This document shows positions 1-9,828 of a stretch of DNA of 64,000 nucleotides, one piece after another (within the stretch, counting starts at the first letter, position 1; each line of letters starts with the position of its first letter). Under the pieces are notes generated by a model. That model worked only from the letters and a program-made list of their open reading frames with translations, had not been told where the DNA came from and did not search any database. This stretch comes from Bolinopsis microptera (Eukaryota > Ctenophora > Tentaculata > Lobata > Bolinopsidae). The translations under genes were made by a program, and so were the position numbers. The stretch spans positions 7,307,983 to 7,371,982 of the forward strand of contig NC_087077.1 of NCBI RefSeq assembly GCF_026151205.1, read 5' to 3'.

Positions 1-2608
1 AACTGACTAATTGGTTTCTGGGAAACAATTTCATCCAATCTGTCAAATTTGTGTTCAGAAAATTTCATATTTGAAAATGGGACAGGATTTTGAAAATTCA
101 ACTTTTTGTTTTGTTAAGCTTTTTGTTCTGGGCTTCCTCCGACCGAAATCAAACTTCCAGCACCTCAATCGTGTCATTTGGCATCTACAGTTGACTTACT
201 AATTGGTTGCAGGTGAAAAAATCAGTAAAAACTGTAAAATTTCGGTCCTGGAAATTTCATCTTCAAAAACTGAAAATGGGACAGAGATTGGGACAATGTG
301 ATTTTACAATTTTATTCGGGATTTTGACTCCCAGTACCTCAATTTGGTTTCATAACATCATCAATTAACTGACTAATTGGTTTCTGGGAAACAATTTCAT
401 CCAATCTGTCAAATTTGTGTTCAGAAAATTTCATATTTGAAAATGGGACAGGATTTCGAAAATTCAACTTTTTGTTTTGTTAAGCTTTTTGCTCTGGGCT
501 CCCTCCGACCGAAATAAAACTTACAGCACCTTAATCGTGTCATTTGGCATCTACAGTTGACTTACTAATTGGTTGCAGATGAAAAAATCAGTCAAAACTG
601 TAAAATTCTGGTCCTTGAAATTTCATCTTCAAAAACTGAAAATGGGACAGAGATTGGGACAATATGATTTTACAATTTTGTTCGGGATTTTGACTCCCAG
701 TACCTCAATTTGGTTTCATAACATCATCAATTAACTGACTAATTGGTTTCTGGGAAACAATTTCATCCAATCTGTCAAATTTGTGTTGAACAGAAAATTT
801 CATATTTGAAAATGGGACAGGATTTTGAAAATTCAACTTTTTGTTTTGTTAAGCTTTTTGTTCTGGGCTTCCTCCGACCGAAATCAAACTTCCAGCACCT
901 TAATCGTGTCATTTGGCATCTCAAGTTGACTTACTAATTGGTTGCAGGTGAAAAAATCAGTCAAAACCTGTAAAATTTCGTTCCTGGAAATTTCATCTTC
1001 AAAAACTGAAAATGGGACAGAGATTGGGACAATATGATTTTACAATTTTGTTCGGGATTTTGACTCCCAGTACTTCAATTTGGTTTCATAACATCATCAA
1101 TTAACTGACTAATTGGTTTCTGGGAAACAATTTCATCCAATCTGTCAAATTTGTGTTCAGAAAATTTCATATTTGAAAATGGGACAGGATTTTGAAAATT
1201 CAACTTTTTGTTTTGTTAAGCTTTTTGTTCTGGGCTTCCTCCGACCGAAATCAAACTTCCAGCACCTCAATCGTGTCATTTGTCATCTCAAGTTGACTTA
1301 CTAATTGGTTGCAGGTGAAAAAATCAGTCAAAACTGTAAAATTTCGGTCCCGGAAATTTCATCTTCAATAACTGAAAATGGGACAGAGATTGGGACAATA
1401 TGATTTTACAATTTTATTCGGGATTTTGACTCCCAGTACCTCAATTTGGTTTCGACTAACATCATCAATTAACTGACTAATTGGTTTCTGGGAAACAATT
1501 TCATCCAATCTGTCAAATTTGTGTTCAGAAAATTTCATATTTGAAAATGGGACAGGATTTTGAAAATTCAACTTTTTGTTTTGTTAAGCTTTTTGTTCTG
1601 GGCTTCCTCCGACCGAAATCAAACTTCCAGCACCTCAATCGTGTCATTTGGTATCTACAGTTGACTTACTAATTGGTTGCAGGTGAAAAAATCAGTCAAA
1701 ACCGTAAAATTTCGGTTCTGGAAATTTCATCTTCAAAAACTGAAAATGGGACAGAGATTGAGACAATATGATTTTACAATTTTATTCGGGATTTTGACTC
1801 CCATTACCTCAATTTGGTTTCATAACATCATCAATTAACTGACTAATATGTTTCTGGGAAACAATTTTATCCAATCTGTCAAATTTGTGTTCAGAAAATT
1901 TCATATTTGAAAATGGGACAGGATTTTGAAAATTCAACTTTTTGTTTTGTTAAGCTTTTTGTTCTGCGCTTCCTCGGACCGAAATCAAACTTCCAGCACC
2001 TCAATCGTGTCATTTGGCATCTACAGTTGACTTACTAATTGGTTGCAGGTGAAAAAATCAGTCAAAACTGTAAATTTCGGTCCTGGAAATTTCATCTTCA
2101 ATAACTGAAAATGGGACAGAGATTGGGACAATATGATTTTACAATTTTATTCGGGATTTTGACTCCCAGTACCTCAATTTGGTTTCGAATAACATCATCA
2201 ATTAACTGACTAATTGGTTTCTGGGAAACAATTTCATCCAATCTGTCAAATTTGTGTTCAGAAAATTTCATATTTGAAAATGGGACAGGATTTTGAAAAT
2301 TCAATTTTTTGTTTTGTTAAGCTTTTTGCTTTGGGCTTCCTCCGACCGAAATCAAACTTCCAGCACCTCAATCGTGTCATTTGGCATCTTTAGTTGACTT
2401 ACTAATTGGTTGCAGGTGAAAAAATCAGTCAAAACTGTAAAATTTCGGTCCTGGAAATTTCATCTTCAAAAACTGAAAATGGGACAGAGATTGGGACAAT
2501 ATGATTTTACAATTTTGTTCGGGATTTTGACTCCCAGTACCTCAATTCGGTTTCATAACATCATCAATTAACTGTCTAATTGGTTTCTGGGAAACAATTT
2601 CATCCAAA
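1..2608. repeat. Satellite array, ~367-bp dimeric unit, about 7 copies
   Basis: The block beginning AACTGACTAATTGGTTTCTG recurs at 1, 367, 733, 1103, 1471, 1837, 2204 and 2570, so the unit is 366-370 bp. The array runs off the left edge and stops abruptly near 2608 in the middle of a unit. Each unit consists of two diverged halves of about 183 bp. Both halves start with ACTAATTGGTT, share AAATTTCAT and GAAAATGGGACAG at corresponding places, and end in a CAGxACCTCAAT block. The ~63-residue open frames in the units are conserved only because the DNA repeats. They start with TTG and match no protein I know, so I do not annotate them as genes. Confidence 0.95.
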
Positions 2609-2779
2609 CTAACTATTAGATCGAAGTATCGGGAAGAGTAATATTTCTAATGAAAGTTAGAGAGATTGTTCACATGAAATTGAAAGATTGAAAATTTAGA
2701 GGGAGCAAAGGTGTCTAGAGTAAGATAAGATTTTCATGGACTGGTAGTTCAAATCGAAAATTTTTTAATTAAGTTACAG

Positions 2780-2814
<35 letters not shown>

Positions 2815-3454
2815 GAGGCTGGGCCAAGATAGCCCACGAGAGGATAGCATTGAGATGCTCTGCCTACCTCTGGGGTGTGGCAGTTACAGTAGCTGCAAAA
2901 AGCACAAAGGCAGAGATGAGAAAGCTGAAAAAATAGAAGAACATAAAATTTAAGATATGAAAGGTAAAAAATGTCTACTATTTAATTCTAGAGCCTACGC
3001 AATATGAATAGGCAAATTATATAGTTCTAGACTTTACTTTTTATTTAGATAGGCACTCTGTCATCGCCATAGGAACTTTTTTCGTTAATTCTTTTTTAAA
3101 ACCAAGCCGATTTTCATTAACTGAGGTATACTTTTCTTATTTTTAAACAGCATGAGCAAGTTTTATATATTGATAAAATGTTACAATTTATATGGACACG
3201 TTCATTTAAGTTTGAGGATATTAGTAAACCAAAATAATAGCGTTTTTGACGATAGTGGCTTAATTTTAACATCTATTAATCTAGCGTGTTCAGAAGTTCT
3301 GAACATTAGCCACGTGACCCATACTCCCATATGCACTACTCAGAAATAAAATGTATTGTTGTTAGGAAGGTGCTTGGCCGGATATCATAACAATGATTTC
3401 GGCTCATCATGATAGCATGAACAATGAAACGTCGAGAAAAGTGTTTTCCAGGAA
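2609..3454. other. Non-coding stretch with a poly(T) run and an adjoining unique block
   Basis: I see no gene here. A T run of about 27 bases (2785-2811) is followed by a GC-richer block (2812-2883) containing GGCTGGGCCAAGATAGCCC. On the minus strand this reads as a block followed by poly(A), which would fit the 3' end of a retroposed sequence. No target-site duplication or pol III box was recognised, so the retroposon reading is only a suggestion. Confidence 0.4.
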
Positions 3455-3616
3455 AAAATGTCAAGGGGGAGGAGGGGGGTCAGTCCATGATTACTTAATA
3501 TTGCTGTCCTAAGAGGAGGGGGGGTTGGGTCTTGATTACGGTTGATTGGTTGATTACGGAGGGGGGGAGGGGGAAAAATTGCTAAAATATTGATTACGTA
3601 ATATGTGAACGACCCC
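3455..3616 (+). mobile_element. Partial copy of a short inverted-repeat element (MITE family A)
   Basis: The right end carries TGATTACGTAATATGTGAAC followed by GACCCC. The inner sequence has repeated GATTACGGTTGATT and long G runs. The reverse complement of 13670-13750 carries the same series of blocks in the same order, so both belong to one family. No matching left terminal repeat is visible here, so the copy is taken as truncated. The 80-codon minus-strand open frame over this region is low-complexity repeat sequence. Confidence 0.6.
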
Positions 3617-4024
3617 ATATGTATCATTCTATCACATTCCCGATTGAATACGTATAGCTATTACATAAAAATGTCAAATAGATAATCTATCAAACAGATT
3701 ACAAATTATTTTAAATAAATAGCGATATAATTATAAATGGAATTACATCCAGATTGGAGTATAGCTGTTCTTCTTGTAATCCAAGTGTACGTTACTCAGC
3801 CATTTTTGTAAAAAAAATATAGTTCGCCTATATAACGCTCAGTGTATTATTTTAATGAAATATTAATTAAATGGCACCAAATCATTCCCGATTTAAAGTT
3901 TCAATATAAAAGCTACCTATATAATGTTTAAAAAGGGAAATAAATTATTACAAATATTCATGCTCCAATTTCGACCAATCAAATCAATTTAATAATCAAC
4001 GAATTAAATAAAGAGATACAGCAG

Positions 4025-5323
4025 TTAATGTTCAAACAGAAATTTTCTATCCTGAAAATATCTGGCTAGCATGATATTATACGGCTCATAAAAATTCCTT
4101 AATTTCTGCCGTGTCTGCTTCAACATATCACCTTTAAGTACATCACCGTTATGCCTTGTATTCTCTATCTTACTTTGCTCTAAAAACGCATTTAACTCAC
4201 CAACGTCCACTTGAACCTCGAGAAACTCAAACACTCTCTCCAGTGTTCCAGCCATGTTCCGACTGTACTCTTCCAAAGTTATCACTAGAAGATAATCTCC
4301 GAAGTTTTCACTCCAGTCTTGCAAAAAACAAATGTACAAACCTAGGCTCAGCTGGGTCTGTACACTGTTCTCCGTGCTAAAACTACAGTGTCTCAGATCA
4401 CGAGTTTTAAGGCAGGACTGGAACCTATTCATTTCAACCTTCACGTGTTTGTCGAAAGTGTCCGGAGTCCTCTTCTCCCCTCTATCAAAGTACAGATAAT
4501 CTGACCAGAGTCGTTCAACAGGATCACGGACCATGGCGATTACCTTAGCTTGTGGGGAGACAAAATGTATGATATCAGCGTTAGTGTACGGAGGGTTAGT
4601 GGCCCAGGGGTACCTTGTCTCCCACTCCCTATGATCCGAAAGCAGGATAGGTGTCCCATCTAATATGATCGCTCCGTGATTATCCTTCATCTCAATGTTC
4701 GTCATTCTCCCTGTAAAACTGTCAAATGTTTCCTTGTTTCTGTGTCCAGGCAGATACAACCCTGCTTTCCTCCCCACTCTACTCCTCGACCAGTACATAT
4801 TTTCCTTTCCCGTTGGAGGCTTTAATATATTCGGGTGCCATTCTAATTTTGCGAATAGGTCTGTTGTTCCGCACTTCGGCATACCGGCTATGTACGCACC
4901 AGGAAGGCACCTTAAAGTTTCTGTTTTACCATTCCAACAGAAACTCTTGTAATCAGAGAGAAAACCAGTGTCTGGTAAAAGGGATATAATATCGTCTGAT
5001 TCCTTTATCATTGCTGGTAAATACTTCTTGTGACGTTCCAGTTTTAAGATAGGAAGGTCTGTGAGTTTTGGCTCCACGACATTTTCTGATGATGAGTTTG
5101 ATGTTTTCTGATTAGACTGAAGTTTAGGTGTCTGTTTCATAACGTTCAAATCGGACGTTACATCATCGAGCTGACCTCGCTTCTCTGAAGATGAATCTAA
5201 AACGGTGATATATTGTGGGTTATCTGAGGATATAGATCGTGGTGTACCTTCTATTGCATTGTGCCTCAGCACAATGCATGAGAGGATAACAACTAAAACT
5301 ATGATTATGATTCCACCGCGTAC
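4025..5323 (-). CDS. Carbohydrate sulfotransferase, CHST15 (GalNAc4S-6ST)-like, terminal exon
   Basis: Likely a Golgi type II membrane enzyme that transfers sulfate from PAPS to a glycosaminoglycan-type sugar. Counting from the GTG codon at 5272, residues 131-138 carry the 5'-phosphosulfate loop (MPKCGTTD), and residues 249-262 carry the 3'-phosphate site (RDPVERLWSDYLYF). The PKCGTTD form and overall length (~430 residues) fit the CHST15 group better than HNK-1 or heparan sulfotransferases. The frame stays open upstream of 5272 through a hydrophobic run (GGIIIIVLVVILSCIVL), the expected signal anchor. It reaches an AG acceptor (CAG at 5326-5324, preceded by a T-rich tract), with an in-frame stop just beyond. 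I therefore place the exon start at 5323 in phase 0. The initiator ATG must lie in an upstream exon that I could not identify. A low-complexity stem (about residues 10-75) follows the anchor. The exact sugar specificity cannot be read from sequence. Confidence 0.88.
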   Translation of the reverse strand, partial: VRGGIIIIVLVVILSCIVLRHNAIEGTPRSISSDNPQYITVLDSSSEKRGQLDDVTSDLNVMKQTPKLQSNQKTSNSSSENVVEPKLTDLPILKLERHKKYLPAMIKESDDIISLLPDTGFLSDYKSFCWNGKTETLRCLPGAYIAGMPKCGTTDLFAKLEWHPNILKPPTGKENMYWSRSRVGRKAGLYLPGHRNKETFDSFTGRMTNIEMKDNHGAIILDGTPILLSDHREWETRYPWATNPPYTNADIIHFVSPQAKVIAMVRDPVERLWSDYLYFDRGEKRTPDTFDKHVKVEMNRFQSCLKTRDLRHCSFSTENSVQTQLSLGLYICFLQDWSENFGDYLLVITLEEYSRNMAGTLERVFEFLEVQVDVGELNAFLEQSKIENTRHNGDVLKGDMLKQTRQKLRNFYEPYNIMLARYFQDRKFLFEH

Positions 5324-6615
5324 CTGAAATTGAATACATCAGACAACCTTAATCAGTAAACTCATGATGGTTATTAGTTATTACTAATACTATCCTTGAA
5401 ACAAAATACCAATTATCCACTAGAGAAGATAATTTTAAGATTTTATGTTAAGCAAAACCTTGCATTTCAACAAGTAGTTTGGCGAAATCAAAATTAGGAT
5501 AGAAATATACTGATCACTTTGCAAATCAATTAACAGATATTAACATGAGGCGACTGCAACTAAAAATGCAAAAAAGAATCGAGCGAATGAGAAAAACATG
5601 AATATGTACTTATTAAAACAGCAATTGATAATTAAATTAAACTAAATCATGTTATTATTTATATGAGTATCAAGTTATATGTAGCATATTACTTAGTTAC
5701 ATTAATAACTTACACAATATGTTGATATCATGCGTACATCTGTAGCCAGCAGCGTTAGTTGTGTGCAGCTACCTAGTTGTGCTGCTGCAATATCATGTCA
5801 TTCTGAGAGTGAGAGTCGAGAGATTGCTTTGTTTAATATAAATAGTACCTAGGCAATTTGACGCGTGGTTGACGCACGTAAACTTTTAGATTGCAAAGAT
5901 CATTAACTAACAGTAGCTGAGTAGCAGACCTACTTTCAACTAAATAAATGGCCCCTCAACTAAATAAATTGTCATTTCCCATGTTTAAGCAATGAGCCTG
6001 TACTTTCATCTAAGCATATATAAAACGGACGAAAAGCTTAAATTGGGTTATGTGACAATCATGTTTTTAGATCAAAACATCAAAAAGTTCAGAAATATCA
6101 AAAGCTGTAGCAACTAACAACTCAAATTCGTCGAACAACAGGGATGTTCTTATCTGCACTAAGTTTTACGTTTTCGTCTTTAGAGGAAACAGTATGAGTA
6201 ATGGCCCAAAAACCAAAAAGCTATTATTATTTATACGTTAACGTATATCTGGAAATTTAAGGACTGATTAAATAAAAGTGCACAAGAACAAATCAACTGA
6301 TAAAACTATCAAAAGTATCGCAAATAACGCATGATCCTTGGAGAGCATACCTGCTAACCAGAATTTATGTACGAGGAACAGTTCGTGTAATATAACACAT
6401 ATTGATCATTGCCATAACAACGGGGATCATATTACTTTAACAAACGGCCAACTCCTTACCCTGTAATAAAACATGACCAGTTAATAATAGTATTCCTTGA
6501 AAAACTAGATGTTGTTCACCGCACTTCGCTCTATTTTGAATATCAAGTACCCAGGAGTTACAATGGAGTTTTGAGCTTTAGTTATTTGTTTTAAGGAAAA
6601 CACTACCAGGTATTT
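5324..6615. other. Presumed upstream intron/5' region of the sulfotransferase gene
   Basis: No long open frame is present. The splice acceptor at 5324-5326 (minus strand) shows that at least one more exon lies to the right of the sulfotransferase exon, but no short first exon with ATG plus donor stands out. Nothing else recognisable was seen. Confidence 0.4.
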
Positions 6616-7412
6616 TCAATAATGCCTGTGTTAAGACCTTTTTTTCAAACTTTGAAGCAAAGTCTTTAAATTTATGACCGTTTTGAAATCCTTTTATCAA
6701 ACTTTGAAGGCTCATCATCTGTTTGATTGTGAACAATGGCAAATGGAGCGGACCACGGGACCATATGTCACGTGGAAAGACTCAAACACACGTGACGCCG
6801 ATGCCTGCAGATTGTTTCATGTTCAGCGCCAACAGATTTTTTAGAAGTGCATGTTTCAACTTGATATTTTTTTGCGAACTAAAATGTCGTCCAAAAAACT
6901 TACAATCATTGCAACAGCAATAATAAGCCTCCTCTCTGTCGTATACACTTTGAAGAGAAACCACAACTGTGTCACATAACACAACTGTGTCACATAACAC
7001 ACAACGTGGCATGTATCCGCTGTTCAACGAAACATGCAAGTTCAAGAAATTAGAAATAGATTGCTTTCTGCTGCGTCACACAAACATGTATAAAGACTTC
7101 TTGCCAAATATAGCACAACTGCCAGCTATAGTTCTAAAGCTATTATACCGAAACCGTCATTGTAAGATGGCTTTTATGCCAAACAAGCGTTCAAGCGTTG
7201 TCAAGCTCAAACAAATTATCGTCACGCACCACCTCAGATAACAGTAGAATAATGTGGGTAATTTTGGGGTTACGTCAATGACACTCAATGTGAAGTGGTT
7301 CATGTGTTAAGTATAATATCATTTTACATACTCGTAAACATATTGTAACCATTAAGCAGGCTTGTTCACTATTGAGGTGTGATGGTTTTGTGACTACTCT
7401 CTACAGCATACG
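6616..7412 (+). pseudogene. Decayed tandem copy of the PAN-domain gene
   Basis: Positions 6616-7010 match 7824-8180 closely: the 5' flank, the ATG and the first 31 codons. Positions 7275-7412 match the 3' flank of the intact gene (9690-9828). The coding body between is missing. The ATG at 6884 opens a frame identical at most residues to the intact gene (MSSKK.TIIATAIISLL), but it stops at a TAA at 6977-6979. At that point a GTGTCACATAACACAACT block is duplicated. The retained ends with a lost middle point to duplication of a whole gene followed by internal deletion. The sequence at 7011-7265 is not similar to the intact gene, and its origin is unknown. Confidence 0.8.
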
Positions 7413-7510
7413 TATAACATATCATGTATAATCTATATTAATAATCCCAAAAATTGTGTGAGTTCGTGCGTGCGTTTGCAATTTTCAAACTATCAAGAAA
7501 ACGATAAGAG

Positions 7511-7585
7511 AATATTCCGGTTATGTTGGTGGCTCATAGTATGGGTAATCCTTATATCGTCAACTTCCTTACTAGGCAGGATCAG
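7511..7585 (+). pseudogene. Possible exon fragment of an LCAT/lysosomal phospholipase A2-like hydrolase
   Basis: A 25-codon frame reads around VMLVAHSMGNPYIVNFL, which resembles the nucleophile elbow (A-H-S-M-G-N) of the LCAT/PLA2G15 alpha/beta hydrolase family. It is preceded by possible AG acceptors at 7507-7510 and followed by CAG|GTTAGA, a plausible donor at 7585. An in-frame TAA lies just upstream. No neighbouring exon of such an enzyme was found within the window, so this is either an isolated exon remnant or a short chance match. It lies between the two copies of the PAN-domain gene. Confidence 0.35.
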
Positions 7586-8077
7586 GTTAGATATATCTAT
7601 ATCAACTGTGGAGTCTGCAGTCTTTTCAGCCATGCCTTTTTTGAGATAGCTTGGGATGAACGGATTTATGATATCTTGAATAAACGAATCCTCTTTTTTA
7701 GGATCTGTATAGAAGTTAAATATAATGTGATTGTTGAAAAATGAACCGGACCACCACATATTGCCTAGAGAGTTGTCAGGTGCACTGTCAGGCGCGTCCT
7801 TTATATTATTTTAAATACAGGTATTTTTAATAATGCCTGTGTTAAAACCTTTTTGTCAAACTTTGTAGCAAAGTCTTTAAATTTATGACCGTTTTGAAAT
7901 CCTTTTATCAAACTTTGAAGGCTCATCATCTGTTTGATTGTAAACAATGAAAAATGGAGCGGACCATGTCACGTGGAAAGACTCAAACACACATGACACA
8001 GATGCCTGCAAATTGTTTAGCGCCAACAGATTTTTTAGAAGCGCATTTTTCAACTTGATATTTTTTTGCGAACAAAA

Positions 8078-9280
8078 ATGTCGTCCAAAAAACATACAAT
8101 CATTGCAACAGCAATAATTAGCCTCCTCTCTGTCGTATACACTTTGAAGAGAAATCACAACTGTGTCACACACAACGTTGTCATAAAGTCGGAGCCGTTC
8201 CTGCAGTTTAATGTTACTCCTGGTAACGAATGCCGGGAATACTGCAAGTATGAAAAGAAATGTGAGACGTTCTCGTTCAACCTAGATCGGCCGTCTGAGT
8301 GCTCTTTGTACCGGGAAGAGGGGAGCAGCCTGATCTACGAGACTGACAACGCATCCCATTTTATATTCAGGGTGAAAGACTGTGATGATCCGCTTCCAGA
8401 GTTGTCCGAGATAAACATGACCAAACAGGACAGGTTAAACGCAAAAAAGTCCTTCGTGGTTTTCCAGAGGAGCGATATATTCAGGTGTGTGGAGGTAAAC
8501 TTCACGGAAACCGAGCGATCCTCGTCCCTGGGATATCAGCTGTTCTGGACTTCAGCCTGCGAGACAGCCCAGCAGTGGGAAATTATCCCGGTCGAAGAGA
8601 AAAACATTTCAGGGTGTGCTGTGGTAAAGGTGAAGATGGACAAAGGGAACATGTGCTTCTCAGCCATAAAGCCAGATATGAGCATAACTCATTCGATCTT
8701 CGGTACAGTATCCTTACAGGCTTGTGCAAATGGTAGTGAGAATGGAGGTGACCTCAGTCAGGAGCTTCTGATGTGCCAAGAACTGGAGGGTCCATGGTCA
8801 CTCAGGCAGTATCCTAACTTTCTTACTCTCACTCTACCCATCATTACTTCCCTCAACTGGCTGAGCAGAATAACATTGTCCTCCATCGATATTGTAACTG
8901 GCAAGGAGCTTGAAATGCTTCAAAATGTCCCTTGTAAGGAGATCAGTGTGACAGAAGGGAGTATTTTGCATGAGGAGAAAGTTCCATTTTTCCTACCAGG
9001 AGAGACCATCACAGTTACTTGCAACAAAGGGTTTGGGATGAAGGTCTCCCCAGGAAAATACGATCAAGAATTTACGACAAATTGCTCAGGTTCCAGGATC
9101 CCGTTAGTGTGCCAGTCACTGCTAGGAGAATTTTATGTGTCACTGGCACAGACTTCTCCAAATTTGGTACAGAATAATGTCAGTCAGGTTCAGATGGATT
9201 CAAAAAGCTCTGAAAGTTCTATGACCGTAGAATTGTTGTTGCTCCTGGCATGTCTTTCCACCTCTCTGATGAGTCTTTGA
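8078..9280 (+). CDS. Secreted or GPI-anchored protein with PAN/apple-like and sushi-like segments
   Basis: A single uninterrupted frame of 400 codons; I chose the ATG at 8078 because the upstream extension has only a TTG. Residues 7-22 are hydrophobic (TIIATAIISLLSVVYT) and form a signal peptide or anchor. Cysteines at 29, 52, 56, 62 and 75 and a VKDCDD segment near 110 match the spacing of a PAN/apple fold (CREYCKYEKKCETFSF). A middle region of about 170 residues is unrecognised. Near residues 285-350, a stretch with ITVTCNKGFGM and a later NCSGS...VCQ resembles a sushi/CCP module. The C-terminus is a serine-rich stretch followed by a hydrophobic tail (VELLLLLACLSTSLMSL) with no basic end, typical of a GPI signal. 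Several N-x-S/T sites support an extracellular location. The lack of introns may reflect an ancestral retrocopy. The function is unknown. Confidence 0.75.
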   Translation: MSSKKHTIIATAIISLLSVVYTLKRNHNCVTHNVVIKSEPFLQFNVTPGNECREYCKYEKKCETFSFNLDRPSECSLYREEGSSLIYETDNASHFIFRVKDCDDPLPELSEINMTKQDRLNAKKSFVVFQRSDIFRCVEVNFTETERSSSLGYQLFWTSACETAQQWEIIPVEEKNISGCAVVKVKMDKGNMCFSAIKPDMSITHSIFGTVSLQACANGSENGGDLSQELLMCQELEGPWSLRQYPNFLTLTLPIITSLNWLSRITLSSIDIVTGKELEMLQNVPCKEISVTEGSILHEEKVPFFLPGETITVTCNKGFGMKVSPGKYDQEFTTNCSGSRIPLVCQSLLGEFYVSLAQTSPNLVQNNVSQVQMDSKSSESSMTVELLLLLACLSTSLMSL

Positions 9281-9689
9281 TAACGATGGTCAAGAACAAA
9301 ATGTGTTACTCAAGTGGGTATATTTTAGCTCGTTTTCAAAATGGGTTATATACCGTAATCTTTAAACTCTATTTTGATACCGATTTAATTATTTTTGAAT
9401 GCTATTTTGTTACGAAAATTATGTTAATTTCGCATTTACTAGAAGGACTATATATTTTTTAATGCTTTTAAGACGCTTTAACTTCGAACGTTTAATCAAA
9501 TTTTATTGGAACTTTTTCTTAACTGAGTTGGTGATCGGTGGGTAATATATATAGTATAAAATTGCTTAAGTTTGGTGCTTATCTTTAATTCACTTTTGTT
9601 TAATATTTCAACTGTTGTTTGTGAATCACCTAAGTGCATGTGGGTTCTTCTCGTATTATCAAACACAAAATTGATATGGCTCATTTGAA

Positions 9690-9828
9690 GTTACATTAAT
9701 GTGAAGTAGGTCATGTTTTGAGTATAATATAATTTTACATGCTCGTAAATAAATTGTAACCAATCAGCAGGCTAGTTCACTATTATGGTGTTGGTTTTGA
9801 CACTTTTCTCTACAGCAGACGTGTAATT
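9690..9828 (+). repeat. 3' flank of the PAN-domain gene, duplicated at 7275-7412
   Basis: Shared blocks include TATTGTAACCA-like sequence, AGCAGGCT.GTTCACTATT and CTCTACAGCA in the same order and spacing as at 7275-7412. This marks the right boundary of the unit that was tandemly duplicated together with the gene. Confidence 0.75.

Noticed and set aside
11-1672. Repeated 63-64-codon open frames (VSGKQFHPICQICVQ...) as a gene family
   Set aside because: They start with TTG, recur only because the satellite repeats, and show no coding-type substitution pattern or protein features.
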